The notes beneath the pieces were generated by a model. It had not been told where the DNA came from and did no database searches. It saw nothing but the letters and a program-made list of their open reading frames with translations. From NCBI RefSeq assembly GCF_003234965.1, contig NZ_QKVK01000001.1, positions 434,001 through 498,000 on the forward strand: a stretch of DNA of 64,000 bases, given 5' to 3'. The position numbers and the translations under genes were made by a program. The number at the start of each line of letters is the position of its first letter. The stretch's first letter is position 1. Of this stretch, positions 33,581 through 44,800 are shown piece after piece. The stretch is from Aestuariivirga litoralis. GTDB lineage: Bacteria > Pseudomonadota > Alphaproteobacteria > Rhizobiales > Aestuariivirgaceae.

Positions 33581-34009
33581 GTGACGGATTTCACGCCCCT
33601 CGCCGGCCTCACCGGCGGCATTCTCATCGGCCTTTCAGCCGTGCTGCTGATGGGCGGCCTCGGCCGCATCGCCGGCATTTCCGGCATTTTCGGCTCCCTG
33701 CTGGGGCGCTGGCTGCCGGACAATGGCTGGCGCCTCACCTTCATCCTCGGCCTGCTCGCCGGCACGGTGCTCGTGTCGCTGCTGGGCGGCTTTGATTCGG
33801 ACAGCATGGCCTTCCCCGGCAATCCGCTCTCCACCCTGCTGGGCGGGCTGCTGGTCGGCATAGGAACGGTCCTGGGGGCGGGCTGCACCTCGGGCCATGG
33901 CATCTGCGGCCTGGCGCGCCTGTCGGTGCGCAGCATGGTCTCGACCGCCGTCTTCATGTTCTTCGCGGTCGCCACCGTCTACATGATGCGCCACGTGATC
34001 GGGGCCTGA
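33581..34009 (+). CDS. YeeE/YedE family protein, first half-transporter
   Basis: A 142-residue membrane protein with four helices, starting at GTG 33581. It carries GAGCTSGHGICGLARLS, the cysteine motif that in YeeE (TsuA) passes thiosulfate through the channel. It is the short form, in which two separate proteins together make the transporter; the partner starts 3 bp after this stop. Import of thiosulfate or another sulfur species is expected. Confidence 0.88.
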   Translation: MTDFTPLAGLTGGILIGLSAVLLMGGLGRIAGISGIFGSLLGRWLPDNGWRLTFILGLLAGTVLVSLLGGFDSDSMAFPGNPLSTLLGGLLVGIGTVLGAGCTSGHGICGLARLSVRSMVSTAVFMFFAVATVYMMRHVIGA

Positions 34010-34012
34010 GGC

Positions 34013-34450
34013 ATGGACAAGCTCACCGCACTGCTGTCAGGCCTGCTGTTCGGCGCGGGCCTTGCCATCTCCGGCATGGTCAACCCGATGAAGGTGCAGA
34101 ACTTCCTCGACGTCTTCGGCCGCTGGGACCCGACGCTGATCTTCGTCATGGGTAGCGCGCTGGCCGTCACCTATGCCGGTTATCGGCTGGTGCTGAATGC
34201 GCCGCGCCCGCGCCTTGCCCCGGCCTTCGTCCTGCCCGCGCTACAGGGCATCGACGAACGGCTGATCGGCGGCGCCGTGGTCTTCGGCCTTGGCTGGGGC
34301 CTCACCGGCTTCTGCCCCGGCCCCGCCATTGCCTCGCTGGTCTTCGGCTACTGGCCCTCGGTGCTGTTCGTCGCCGCCATGGCGGTGGGCATGGTGCTGG
34401 CCCGCCACCTGTTCCTCGGCAGCGACGAGACGCTGTCGGCCGATGGCTAG
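34013..34450 (+). CDS. YeeE/YedE family protein, second half-transporter
   Basis: A 145-residue partner of the preceding protein, with SGLLFGAGLAISGMVNP, and GLGWGLTGFCPGPAIASL carrying the second conserved cysteine. The paired short proteins are known as PmpA/PmpB in some proteobacteria. The stop codon shares CTAG with the stop of the convergent DUF2892 gene. Confidence 0.88.
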   Translation: MDKLTALLSGLLFGAGLAISGMVNPMKVQNFLDVFGRWDPTLIFVMGSALAVTYAGYRLVLNAPRPRLAPAFVLPALQGIDERLIGGAVVFGLGWGLTGFCPGPAIASLVFGYWPSVLFVAAMAVGMVLARHLFLGSDETLSADG

Positions 34451-34650
34451 GCCTTCTTCACCGGGCAGGTGCTGACGCCGATGATCGAATAGAGCGGGCA
34501 ATTGCCGATCAGCGCGGTCAGCAGCGGCACGACGCCGATCCAGCCGATCCAGTTATAGCCCGTGGCGGGCGCCAGCAGCGCATACCACAGCAGCGCCAGC
34601 CCGATGACGATGCGCAGCACCCGGTCGATGCCGCCGACATTCCTGCTCAT
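34447..34650 (-). CDS. DUF2892 (YgaP-like) membrane protein
   Basis: A 67-residue protein with AGAGGAGA ribosome site: MSRNVGGIDRVLRIVIGLAL, a second hydrophobic segment (GWIGVVPLLTALIGNC) and the terminal NCPLYSIIGVSTCPVKKA with two cysteines. This is the DUF2892 domain, often fused to rhodanese and found near sulfide-handling genes. It is convergent with the YeeE pair and lies between it and the Crp/Fnr gene. Confidence 0.88.
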   Translation of the reverse strand: MSRNVGGIDRVLRIVIGLALLWYALLAPATGYNWIGWIGVVPLLTALIGNCPLYSIIGVSTCPVKKA

Positions 34651-34713
34651 GTGAGTCTCCTCTGGTTGATGCCGCCACCATGCCCCATTCCGCCACCGGT
34701 GTCTGTGACTTGA

Positions 34714-35352
34714 TCACACGCCCTCGGCGATGCGGGCCAGCCGCTCCGGCGCGGCGACGATGATGTTCCGGCGCTCGATCTCGACGAGACCCTCGCTGGC
34801 GAACTGCTTGAGGAGCCGGCTCACCACCTCCCGCGCCGTGCCCAGTTCGGCGGCGATTTCCTGGTGGGTCAGTTCGACGGGACCGGCCGCCCGCTCGGCG
34901 AGGAAGCGCGCCAGCCGCCGGTCCACCTGGCGCTGCGACACCTCCTGCACCAGCCCGATCAGCTCGCGCAGCCTGACGCCATAGGAAGAGAACACGAAGC
35001 GCCGGAAGGCGGGCGACAGCGCCATCAGTTCCTCGAACAGCGGCTTCGGAATGGCCAGCGCCGTGACGTCGGTCTCGGTCACGCCCTCGGCGTCATAATC
35101 GGCCTCGGCCAGCAGGCAGGCGGTGGTGAGGACGCAGGTCTCCCCCGCCCCCACGCGGTAGAGCAGCAGCTCGCGCCCCGAGCTGGTGACGGTGGAGACC
35201 TTCACCGTGCCCGCCGTGACGACGAGGAAGGCGGCGCAGGCCTGGCCGGGCTGGAACACGCCCTGCCCGCGCCTCAGCGCCACCTGCCGCGCCGCCGCCA
35301 TGCGGGCGAGCGCCGCAGGTTCGAGGCCAGGGATGGCACAGCTCTCCGCCAT
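34714..35352 (-). CDS. Crp/Fnr family transcriptional regulator
   Basis: A 212-residue regulator starting MAESCAIPGLEPAAL. The cyclic-nucleotide-binding fold spans about residues 15-125 (FLVVTAGTVKVSTVTSSG, GETCVLTTACLLAEADYDAE) and the winged helix is ELTHQEIAAELGTAREVVSR. It lacks the cAMP-binding RxS motif and the Fnr iron-sulfur cysteine set, but has cysteines at about 5, 38 and within GETCVLTTACLL. Its placement beside YeeE and DUF2892 genes suggests control of sulfur uptake in response to a reactive sulfur or redox signal. The start overlaps the stop of the P1 peptidase gene (TGATG). Confidence 0.85.
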   Translation of the reverse strand: MAESCAIPGLEPAALARMAAARQVALRRGQGVFQPGQACAAFLVVTAGTVKVSTVTSSGRELLLYRVGAGETCVLTTACLLAEADYDAEGVTETDVTALAIPKPLFEELMALSPAFRRFVFSSYGVRLRELIGLVQEVSQRQVDRRLARFLAERAAGPVELTHQEIAAELGTAREVVSRLLKQFASEGLVEIERRNIIVAAPERLARIAEGV

Positions 35353-36437
35353 CACATGCGTCCGTATTGCGTCATCAGCGCCAGCAGCGCATCGGCGGGA
35401 AGGCCCACGGCAGTGTTGCCATCCCGCCCCGTCATGGTCTCCGCCATCAGCATGGCGTCGATCACCGCCTCCTCGGTCGCCTCCACCGTGGCCATGAACA
35501 GCCTGTCGATGTCGGCATTGCCCAGCGCCTTCATCTCGGCAATGCCGCTGCGCTGCGCGAAGGCCTGTTCGTTGGCGGTGGAGAAGGCGAGGAAGATGTC
35601 GCCCGAGGAATTGTTGCCCACCGTGCCGGTGCGCGCCAGGCCCAGCGGCACCCGCCTTGCGATGCGCTTCAGCTGGTGCGCCATCAGGGGCGCGTCGGTC
35701 GCCACGATGGCGATCACCGATCCCTGCTCCTTGCCGCGCAGCTTGCCCTCGAGGAGATGCCGCCCGACGGGAACGCCCAGCACGGTAAAATCCTCCCGCC
35801 GCCCGAAATTCGACTGCACGAAGACACCGAGCGTGAAGCGCTGCCCCGCGATCTCGACGATGCGCGAGGCCGAGCCATTGCCGGCCTTGAAGTCATAGGT
35901 CAGCATGCCGGTGCCACCGCCCACGCTGCCCATCGCCACCGGGCCGGAACCCGCCTTGTCCAGCGCCGCGATCGTGTGCTCCGCCGTCACGTGGAATCCG
36001 TTGATGTCATTGAGGTCGCCATCATAGGTCTCGGCCGCCACGGGAAGGCCCCAGTCCTGGCCCGTGCCCACCCCGCGCCCGACGAGCCAGCGGATCGTCG
36101 CGTCGCGCGTCACGCCGCAGGAATGCGTGTTGGTGATGGTGATCGGCGTCTGCAGCTCGCCCGATTCCTCGATCCACACCACGCCCGTCATCTCGCCATT
36201 GCCGTTGAGCGAATAGTAGCCCGCCGCGCAGGGCACATGCGCCTTCGCCTTGCCGCGCGGCAGGATGGCGGTGACACCGGTGCGCACCGGGCCGTGGCCC
36301 ACCCTCAGCGCACCCGCGCCGGAGATCAGCGTCACCTGCCCCACCTCCACGCCCGGCACGTCGGTGATGGCGTTCCACTCTCCGGGTTGTCCGGGAAACG
36401 GCAAACCCAGCTCCCGGCCCCGCTTGCGATCACTCAC
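35352..36437 (-). CDS. P1 family peptidase (DmpA-like aminopeptidase)
   Basis: A 361-residue protein of the DmpA/L-aminopeptidase-D-esterase family. Motifs are GEWNAITDVPGVEVGQVTL, NTHSCGVTRDATIRW, and GTVGNNSSGDIFLAF, where the second part begins at the nucleophilic serine after self-cleavage of the precursor. The product would be two chains forming an N-terminal nucleophile hydrolase acting on small peptides or D-esters. It is the first gene of a coupled pair with the Crp/Fnr regulator, which is unusual. Confidence 0.9.
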   Translation of the reverse strand: MSDRKRGRELGLPFPGQPGEWNAITDVPGVEVGQVTLISGAGALRVGHGPVRTGVTAILPRGKAKAHVPCAAGYYSLNGNGEMTGVVWIEESGELQTPITITNTHSCGVTRDATIRWLVGRGVGTGQDWGLPVAAETYDGDLNDINGFHVTAEHTIAALDKAGSGPVAMGSVGGGTGMLTYDFKAGNGSASRIVEIAGQRFTLGVFVQSNFGRREDFTVLGVPVGRHLLEGKLRGKEQGSVIAIVATDAPLMAHQLKRIARRVPLGLARTGTVGNNSSGDIFLAFSTANEQAFAQRSGIAEMKALGNADIDRLFMATVEATEEAVIDAMLMAETMTGRDGNTAVGLPADALLALMTQYGRM

Positions 36438-36540
36438 CGCGACTCTCCATCCTTGGTCAAAATCCTGTCAAACCTAGCAAATTAGCTTGCCGCGTCGAGG
36501 CCCAGCCTCTTTAACTTGAAACGACCCGAAGGAGAGACGC

Positions 36541-37638
36541 TTGGCCGGACCGACGCATGCCCATAACCCGTGGTGGACAATGGCCTTCCCGCTGCTCGCG
36601 GCGGTGCTGGTCATCGCCTATTTTGCGGGCCTGGTGCCGAAGGACCAGCCCCTGTTCTTCGCGCTTGAGGCCGCCGTGCTGCTGGGGGCGGTGTTTGCCG
36701 CCGTGCACCATGCCGAAGTCGTCGGCAACCGCGTGGGCGAGCCTTTCGGCTCGATCATCCTCGCGGTCTCCGTCACCATCATCGAGGTCGGACTCATCGT
36801 GGCGCTGATGCTGGCGGCCGATGACGGCGGCCCCACCATCGCGCGGGACACGGTCTATTCCGCCGTCATGCTGGTGCTCACCGGCCTCATCGGCCTCTGC
36901 CTCGTGGTCGGCGGCCACAAGCACTACGAGCAGACCATCAAGGTCAGCGGAACCTCCTCCTATCTGGCGGTGCTCGGCACGCTCACCGTCTCGGCGCTGA
37001 TCCTGCCCAACTTCACCACCTCCACCGCCGGCCCGACCTACAGCACCGCACAGCTCGCCGCCGTGGCCTTCGTCTCCATCATGCTCTACGCCGCCTTCAT
37101 GTTCGTCCAGACGGTGCGCCACCGCGACTACTTCCTCGCCGCGGCGGATGACGCCCATGCCGATGACTACGAGGCGCCCACCAACCGCCAGGCCGGCGTC
37201 AGCCTGGTCTTCCTGCTCGTCTCGCTCGCCGGCGTCGTGCTGCTGGCCAAGATGCTGGCGCCGGCGCTTGACGAGCTGATCGAGCTCGCGGGCCTGCCGC
37301 AGGAATTCACCGGCGTTGTCATCGCCGCCCTGGTGCTGGCGCCGGAAAGCATCGCCGCGGTGCGCGCCTCGCTCGCCAACCGGCCGCAGACCGCCATCAA
37401 CCTGGCGCTCGGCTCGGCGCTGGCCTCGATCGCCCTCACCATCCCGGTCATCACGCTGCTCGGCGCCTTCGACAATGTGCAACTGGCGCTCGGCGTGCCG
37501 CCCGCCAAGATTGTGCTGCTGTCGCTCGCCCTCTTCGTCAGCGCCATCACCCTGCTCCCCGGCCGCACCAGCATGCTGCAGGGCTTCGTGCATCTGGGCC
37601 TGTTCATCATGTTCGTGGTGGTGGCCGCCGTTCCATAA
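36541..37638 (+). CDS. Calcium/proton antiporter, CaCA superfamily (ChaA/y4hA-like)
   Basis: A 365-residue transporter of about eleven helices, beginning at TTG 36541 with AAGGAGAG four bases before. The two alpha-repeats are GNRVGEPFGSIILAVSVTII with EVGLIVALM, and LVLAPESIAAVRASL with ALGSALASIALTIPVI; each holds the acidic residue needed for cation exchange. An acidic loop (ADDAHADDYEAP) separates the halves. It should expel calcium or sodium in exchange for protons. It precedes the Kef-type gene by 62 bp on the same strand. Confidence 0.88.
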   Translation: MAGPTHAHNPWWTMAFPLLAAVLVIAYFAGLVPKDQPLFFALEAAVLLGAVFAAVHHAEVVGNRVGEPFGSIILAVSVTIIEVGLIVALMLAADDGGPTIARDTVYSAVMLVLTGLIGLCLVVGGHKHYEQTIKVSGTSSYLAVLGTLTVSALILPNFTTSTAGPTYSTAQLAAVAFVSIMLYAAFMFVQTVRHRDYFLAAADDAHADDYEAPTNRQAGVSLVFLLVSLAGVVLLAKMLAPALDELIELAGLPQEFTGVVIAALVLAPESIAAVRASLANRPQTAINLALGSALASIALTIPVITLLGAFDNVQLALGVPPAKIVLLSLALFVSAITLLPGRTSMLQGFVHLGLFIMFVVVAAVP

Positions 37639-37700
37639 GGCGATTTGCGCTTCCCAAGCCGCCACCGCTGCCTCACACTGCAACGCGGGGGTAAGGCCTG

Positions 37701-39494
37701 ATGCCGTCTGAAACCGCGTTCTACTACAAGGAATTCCTGATCGTCCTGGGGGTTGCCGGGCTGGTCGTTCCGCTGTTCCTCCGGATCGGCGTCAACTCCG
37801 TTCTGGCCTTCCTCATCATGGGCGTGCTGCTGTCGCCCGACATTCTGGGCCACGCCGCCGCCTATGTGCCGGGCATCGACGAACTGGGCTTCTCCAACCC
37901 CGAGAGCCTCGCCCACATGGCGGACCTGGGCGTCGTCTTCCTGCTGTTCCTCATCGGCATCGAACTGTCCTTCGAGCGCCTCAACACCATGCGCCGGCTG
38001 GTCTTCGGGCTGGGCGGGCTGCAGGTGGTGCTCAGCCTTGCCGCCCTGGCCGCGGTGGCGCTGGTCATGGGCTTCGACATGCGCGTGGCGCTGGTGGCGG
38101 GTGCGGCCCTGTCGCTCTCCTCCACCGCCATCGTGGTGCAGTTGATCTCCGACTCGAGGCGCCTGGGCTCGCAGACCGGCCGGCTCAGCTTCGCCATCCT
38201 GCTGATGCAGGATCTCGCCGTCATCCCCTTCCTCCTGCTGCTGCCCATCCTCGGCCAGCGGGTGGAGGGCAGCGTGGCCGTCAGCGTGCTGCTGGCGCTG
38301 CTGCAGGCGGCAGCGGCGGTGGCCGTCATCATCATCGTCGGGCGCTACCTGCTGCGCCCGCTGCTCCGGCTGGTGGCGCGCACCGGCAGCTCCGACCTGT
38401 TCATGGCCGCCACCCTGCTCATTGCCGTGGGGGCCGCGGCTGCCGCCAGCCTCGCTGGCATCTCGATGACGCTCGGCGCCTTCATCGCCGGGCTGATGCT
38501 GGCCGAAACCGAATACCGCCGCGCCATCGAGGCGGTGATCGAGCCGTTCAAGGGCCTGCTGCTCGGCACCTTCTTCCTCGTCATCGGCCTCAAGCTCGAT
38601 CTCGACACGCTGTTCGCCAACCCGGTCTACACGCTGAGCATGGCGGCGGGGCTCATCCTGCTGAAGGGCATCATCGTCTATGCCCTGGCGCGGCTGTTCC
38701 GGGTGAACCGCGGCGCCTCGATCGAATCCGCCCTGCTGCTCGGGCCCTGCGGCGAATTCGGCTTCGTCATCGCCGGCACCGCGCTGGCCTATGGCCTCAT
38801 CAACGATGCCACCAGCCGCAACGTCATGCTGCTGGTCACCATCACCATGATTGCCCTTCCGCTGCTGGCCCGCTTCGGCAACTGGTTCACCCGCTCGCTG
38901 CGCCAGCGCGCCGCCGCCGCCGCTGTGCACACGGTGCTGCCGGAGGACAACGAGGCCCGCGTCATCATTGCCGGCTTCGGGCGGGTGGGTCACCTCGTCG
39001 CCTCGATGCTGGAGGAGCACAAGATCCCCTGCCTCGCGGTCGATGCCGACGCCGACCTCGTGGCGCGCGAGAACAAGGCTGGCGCCAGGGTCTATTTCGG
39101 CGACGCCACCAACGCCGAGTTCCTCAAGCGCTGCGGCCTGATGGAGGCGCGCGCGCTCGCCGTCACCATGGACAACCAGACACGCGTTGACGAGGTGGTG
39201 CGCGTTGCCCGCACGCTGCGTCAGGATCTCAAGATCATCGCCCGCGCGCGTGACGAGCGCCACGCCCAGAGGCTCTACGCCGCGGGCGTCACCGAGGCGG
39301 TGCCCGAAACCATCGAATCCAGCCTGCAGCTGGGCGAGGCGCTGCTCGTCGAGACCGGCGTTCCCATGGGGCTTGCCATCGCCTCGGTGCACGAACGCCG
39401 CGACGGCTTCCGCAAGCTTCTGGGCCGGCCGAACCGCCGCGAGGAGCTGGAGCTGGCGAAGAAGCGCCTCAGGCGCGAAAAATCGGCAGGATAG
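37701..39494 (+). CDS. Monovalent cation:proton antiporter (KefB/KefC-like, CPA2)
   Basis: A 597-residue protein. Residues about 1-400 form 12 or 13 helices of a CPA2 antiporter (LAFLIMGVLLSPDILG, FLLFLIGIELSFERL, LLMQDLAVIPFLLL). Residues about 415-540 are the RCK/TrkA-N nucleotide domain (RVIIAGFGRVGHLVASML, VDADADLVARENKAG, FGDATNAEFLKRCG). Kef proteins release potassium and are gated by glutathione adducts or NAD(H). No KefF/KefG-type ancillary protein is adjacent. Confidence 0.92.
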   Translation: MPSETAFYYKEFLIVLGVAGLVVPLFLRIGVNSVLAFLIMGVLLSPDILGHAAAYVPGIDELGFSNPESLAHMADLGVVFLLFLIGIELSFERLNTMRRLVFGLGGLQVVLSLAALAAVALVMGFDMRVALVAGAALSLSSTAIVVQLISDSRRLGSQTGRLSFAILLMQDLAVIPFLLLLPILGQRVEGSVAVSVLLALLQAAAAVAVIIIVGRYLLRPLLRLVARTGSSDLFMAATLLIAVGAAAAASLAGISMTLGAFIAGLMLAETEYRRAIEAVIEPFKGLLLGTFFLVIGLKLDLDTLFANPVYTLSMAAGLILLKGIIVYALARLFRVNRGASIESALLLGPCGEFGFVIAGTALAYGLINDATSRNVMLLVTITMIALPLLARFGNWFTRSLRQRAAAAAVHTVLPEDNEARVIIAGFGRVGHLVASMLEEHKIPCLAVDADADLVARENKAGARVYFGDATNAEFLKRCGLMEARALAVTMDNQTRVDEVVRVARTLRQDLKIIARARDERHAQRLYAAGVTEAVPETIESSLQLGEALLVETGVPMGLAIASVHERRDGFRKLLGRPNRREELELAKKRLRREKSAG

Positions 39495-39588
39495 GATCCC
39501 GCCGAGGACAACAGCCAAATTGTGCAGCATGCCTTTCCATAGCACATCGAGCGCGCGCTGTCAAGGACAAAAATCATAAACTAGGAAC

Positions 39589-39666
39589 TCATCATGCGCG
39601 GGCTTGTCCCGCGTATCCTTTTCGGGCGCCGCAAAAAGATGGCCGGGACAAGCCCGGCCATGATGA
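39589..39666. repeat. Palindromic intergenic element (copy 3)
   Basis: TCATCATG at the left end pairs with CATGATGA at the right. Within are CGCGGG-cttgt-CCCGCG and GGCCGGG-acaag-CCCGGCC, with ATCCTTTT and AAAAAGAT between. It lies between the convergent Kef and ferredoxin-reductase genes, so it may end both transcripts. Confidence 0.88.
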
Positions 39667-39690
39667 CGTCGAAAACTGCAGGCCGCGTCC

Positions 39691-41053
<1,363 letters not shown>

Positions 41054-41137
41054 GATGTATCCGCGCGAAAGCCGTTCGTTTTTTCGAACGGGTTTCTAGG
41101 GGATCAGGCGGCGAAACACAACTGCGGGGGTGGCAGG

Positions 41138-41503
41138 TCAGCCCGCCGGATAGGCGCCGCGCGCCGCCGCCGCGAATTCCGCCGCCGCCACCTTCAGGCC
41201 TTGCAGGCGCAGTTGGCGAAGCCCGGCCTCGCCCGGAAAGGCCAGGGTTTCGAGGCAGGCGGCAAGATTGTGCAACTTCTGCGCACCCACGGCAGCACAT
41301 GACCCCTTCAGCGTGTGGGCCGCGAACTTCCATTCCGCCGCCGTGCCGGCCTCATCCAGAAGCTGCAGCGTGGCTGGCAGCTGGGCCAGGAAAAGCCCCA
41401 GCACTTCGGCGGCAAGCCTTTGATCATGCATGGTATTATGCTCAAGGCCGAGGCGGTCGAACACCGCGCTGTCGGCTTCCGGCTTCAGCTTGGCACTGGC
41501 CAT
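41138..41503 (-). CDS. Hpt (histidine phosphotransfer) domain protein
   Basis: ATG 41501-41503, preceded by GGGAGGA, gives 121 residues. An Hpt four-helix bundle fills most of the protein: DQRLAAEVLGLFLAQLPATL, then FAAHTLKGSCAAVGAQKLHN with the phosphorylated histidine in HTLKGSCAAVGA, then LAACLETLAF. It has no kinase of its own nearby and should relay phosphate between a hybrid kinase and a response regulator. It faces the GPR-like gene across 329 bp that contain a CtrA-type box. Confidence 0.88.
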   Translation of the reverse strand: MASAKLKPEADSAVFDRLGLEHNTMHDQRLAAEVLGLFLAQLPATLQLLDEAGTAAEWKFAAHTLKGSCAAVGAQKLHNLAACLETLAFPGEAGLRQLRLQGLKVAAAEFAAAARGAYPAG

Positions 41504-41832
41504 CGACTGGTCCTCCCACACACCCCTTCCGAAGCCTACGCCGCAAGCCTGAGCAGATCGTAAAGGGCCGCCCCGCGGCGCGGGTTTTCGGCAAATTTTT
41601 CAATGCCTCCCCGGCCTTTAACCAATTTTTAAATAATCGTGCCCGGCAGCCCGAAGGCGGGTTCAACCGGCCCTCCCGATGGGCTATGGTAAAGATTGCG
41701 AAGCCGCGTCCCGATGGCGCCGGTCCGCGCTCCGGACATAAAAAAGCCGGGCGGGGGCACCATCGGGTGTGGCCGGGGCAGCGCGGCATCCCAAAGGGAG
41801 CCGCTTGTTTGTAATTGTGCGGGATATGACAC
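41504..41832. other. Divergent control region of the Hpt and GPR-like genes
   Basis: No gene is seen. The left half has a long low-GC stretch with the CtrA-type box (41618-41632). The right half has a GC-rich hairpin region (GTCCGCGCTCCGGAC, then AAAAAAGCCGGGCGGGGG) and a weak ribosome site GCGGGAT before the GPR start. Confidence 0.6.
41618..41632. promoter_or_regulatory. CtrA-type binding box
   Basis: TTAACCAATTTTTAA is an exact match to the CtrA consensus TTAA-N7-TTAA. It lies 201 bp before the GPR-like start and 115 bp before the Hpt start. CtrA is the master cell-cycle regulator of alphaproteobacteria. Confidence 0.6.
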
Positions 41833-44800
41833 ATGGCCAACACCACCGACACGCGCCGTTCTGACCGTCGCCAGGCCGATACGGACGCCACGAGGCGCGA
41901 CGTGCCACGGCTGTCGGGTGAACCGGCACCGGTCAAGGGCCGCCCCGCCAATGAAAACGACCCCGGCACCGCCATGCTGCTGGCCAAGATGCGCCGCCGC
42001 CCGTCCTTCACGCCCTATGCGCTGGTCTCCGTCATCCTCACCGCGCTGTGGTCCTTCGGCTGGTTCTATGTCAGCTCCGGCACGCTGGGCGGGGCCGCCC
42101 CCGCCGCCGTCGTCATGCAGGCGCTGGCGCTGCTACTGGTGCCCGTCGCGGTGATCTGGATCGGCGCCTTCACCCTGTGGCGCGCGGCCGACATGCGCCA
42201 GGTGTCGGAAGCCCTGTTCCAGTCCGCCATGCGCCTCGTCCGCCCGCAGGACATCGCCACCGAGGGCCTCACCACCATCGCCCAGGCGGTGCGCTCCGAG
42301 GTCGACCTGCTCGTCGGCGGCGTCGAGCACGCGGTGCAGCGCGCCGCGGTGCTGGAGGAAATCGTCCACAAGGAAATCGCCGCCATCGAGCGCGCCTTCG
42401 GCGGCAACGAGGAGCGGATCCGCAACCTCGTGGCCGGCATCGAGAACCAGCGCTCCGCCCTGCACCAGGCGGCGCTCCTCATCTCGAACGACACCAACCC
42501 GCTGATCACCCGGCTCGAGAACAACACCAAGAACCTCGATGGCATCATGATGGCCGCCCAGGACACGCTGGGCCGCCTCGAAGGCGGCCTGCGCGAGATC
42601 TCGGGCTCCGTCGTCAACGCCATGGAGGACATGGCCGACCGCGCCAATGCCGCGGGCTCCGAGGTCTCGATGCAGACCGCCCACATGGAGGACGTCTCGA
42701 CCCAGATGCTGGGCCAGCTGCGCGAATTCTCCCACCAGGTCGGCTCGCACATCGAGCAGATGAAGATGGCCTACTCGGCGCTGAACTCCGAGACGGTCGA
42801 CTTCAGCCGCACCGTGCAGGACATGGAATCGAACATGACCGGCCTGGTCCGCAACGCGGTCGATTCGCTTGCCGCCGTGCACGAGGACATTTCGCGCGTC
42901 ATCGAGCGCTCCTCCGTCGCCTCGGCCGACCAGATCCGCCAGCAGGTGGCCGACCTGGCCGAAGTGGTGCAGACCACCGGCGCCAATCTCGGCTTCCACA
43001 TGAAGTCGATCGCCGAGGACGTGACCGGCAATCTCGAGCGCGTCAGCGTCGACACCGCGCAGCTCCTCGAGCAGAGCCGCACCATGGTCACCCAGGGCAT
43101 GCAGACCCTGTCGTCCGACTATATCGAGCGCGTCGCCCAGTCGCGCGCCGAGCTCATCACCTATCTCGACCAGTCGGCGGCAGGCGTTGCCGCCGCGGTC
43201 GACGAGGCCACCGACACCGTGGCGGGCCGCCTCAACGCGGCCGGCACGCAGTTCCTCACCGGCCTCGACCAGACCTCCTCCGCACTCCTCGAGGAGCTGG
43301 GCTCGATGAGCACCGGCGTCTCCGGCCGCATCGAGCAGACGACGGGCCGCCTCATCGACGAGATCGGCAACCGCGCCGACACCATCATCACCAGGCTCGA
43401 CGATTCGGCGGGCGGCGTCTTCGCCCGCCTCGACGAGCAGGCCGGCCTCATTTCCACCCGCGTCGAGGAAACCGCCACCCGCCTCCTCTATACGATCGAG
43501 GACCGCACCGCCGCGGCGGCCGCGCGCGTCGGCGAGGCGTCCAGCCAGGTGCTCGCCGCACTCGACCAGCAGAACCTCGATTCGGCCGAACGCGTCACCG
43601 AGTCGGCGGCGCGCGTCGAGATGGCCATTGCCCGCGCCACCGACGAGTTCACCGCCAGGATCAGCGCCTCGCAGGGCGACATCGTGGCCCGCGTCGATGA
43701 GTCCGTCGCCGCCGCCCTCGCCCGCCTCGAGGACACCTCGACGGAACTCCGTGCGCTGATGAACCAGACCAGCGGCGACGTGCTGGGCCAGCTGGACGGC
43801 CGCACCCGCGACATGCTGGACCAGCTCGACGCCGTTCTCGGCACCGCCAACACCCGCCTCACCGATGCGGCCACCACCTTCCACGCGGTCATCAGCCAGA
43901 CCAGCGACAAGCTGGAAGACCGCATCGGCGTTTCGGGCGAGGCGCTCAACGCCCTCATGGCCACCGCCGTCGAAACCGCGCGCTCGCGCATCGACGAGGC
44001 CTCCGGCCTGTTCCATTCGATCGTCGAGCAGGTCACCGGCAGCATGGAATCCCGCCTCGGCACCTCAACCACGCTGATCGAGGACCAGGTGTCGCGCGCC
44101 ATTGCCGCCGCCTCGGGCCGCCTCGACGACACCACCCGCATGTTCCAGGAGCTGATCGGCGGCGCCTCGGAGGAAATCGAACGCCGTGTCGACGGCGCGG
44201 CCGAGCGCTTCTATGGCCAGATCGAAACCTCGGTCAGTGCCGCGACCGGCTCGCTCGACCAGGCCAACAAGACCTTCCAGGACGTCATCACCGGCACCGC
44301 CGGCGCCGTGGTGGGCCAGATCGGCACCGCCACGCGCGAGATCATCGGCTCCGTCGAAACCACGGTGACCGAGGCCTTCGGCCGCTTCGAGAACTCCGCC
44401 ACCTCGTTCCAGGCGCTGATCTCCGGCTCGGCGGACGACCTCGAACAGAAGGTCGACGGCGCTGCCGAGCGCCTCTTCGTGCGCATCGCCGAAACCGCCG
44501 AACAGGTGACGAGCCAGATCGACGACGTCAACGAGCGCGTCAGCACGCGCCTCGGCGAGACCTCTGCAAGCGCCACCACGCGGATCGAGAGCGTGGCGCG
44601 CAGCATCAACGAACTGATGGCGCAGACCAGCACCACGGTCGCCGCCCACCTCAAGGACACCGCCGACATCGTCAACCGCGAGATGGCGGAATCGGGCGTG
44701 GCACTCGCCGAGCGCATCGAGAATTCCGGCGGCCAGGTGACCGACAAGCTGATCACCGTCTCCGACAGCTTCACCCACAACCTGGCGCGGGCCCGCGAGG

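Noticed and set aside
37167-39545. A 792-codon minus-strand frame opposite the Kef-type gene
   Set aside because: Composition is Gln/His/Arg-rich, typical of an antisense shadow; the plus strand has clear transporter motifs.
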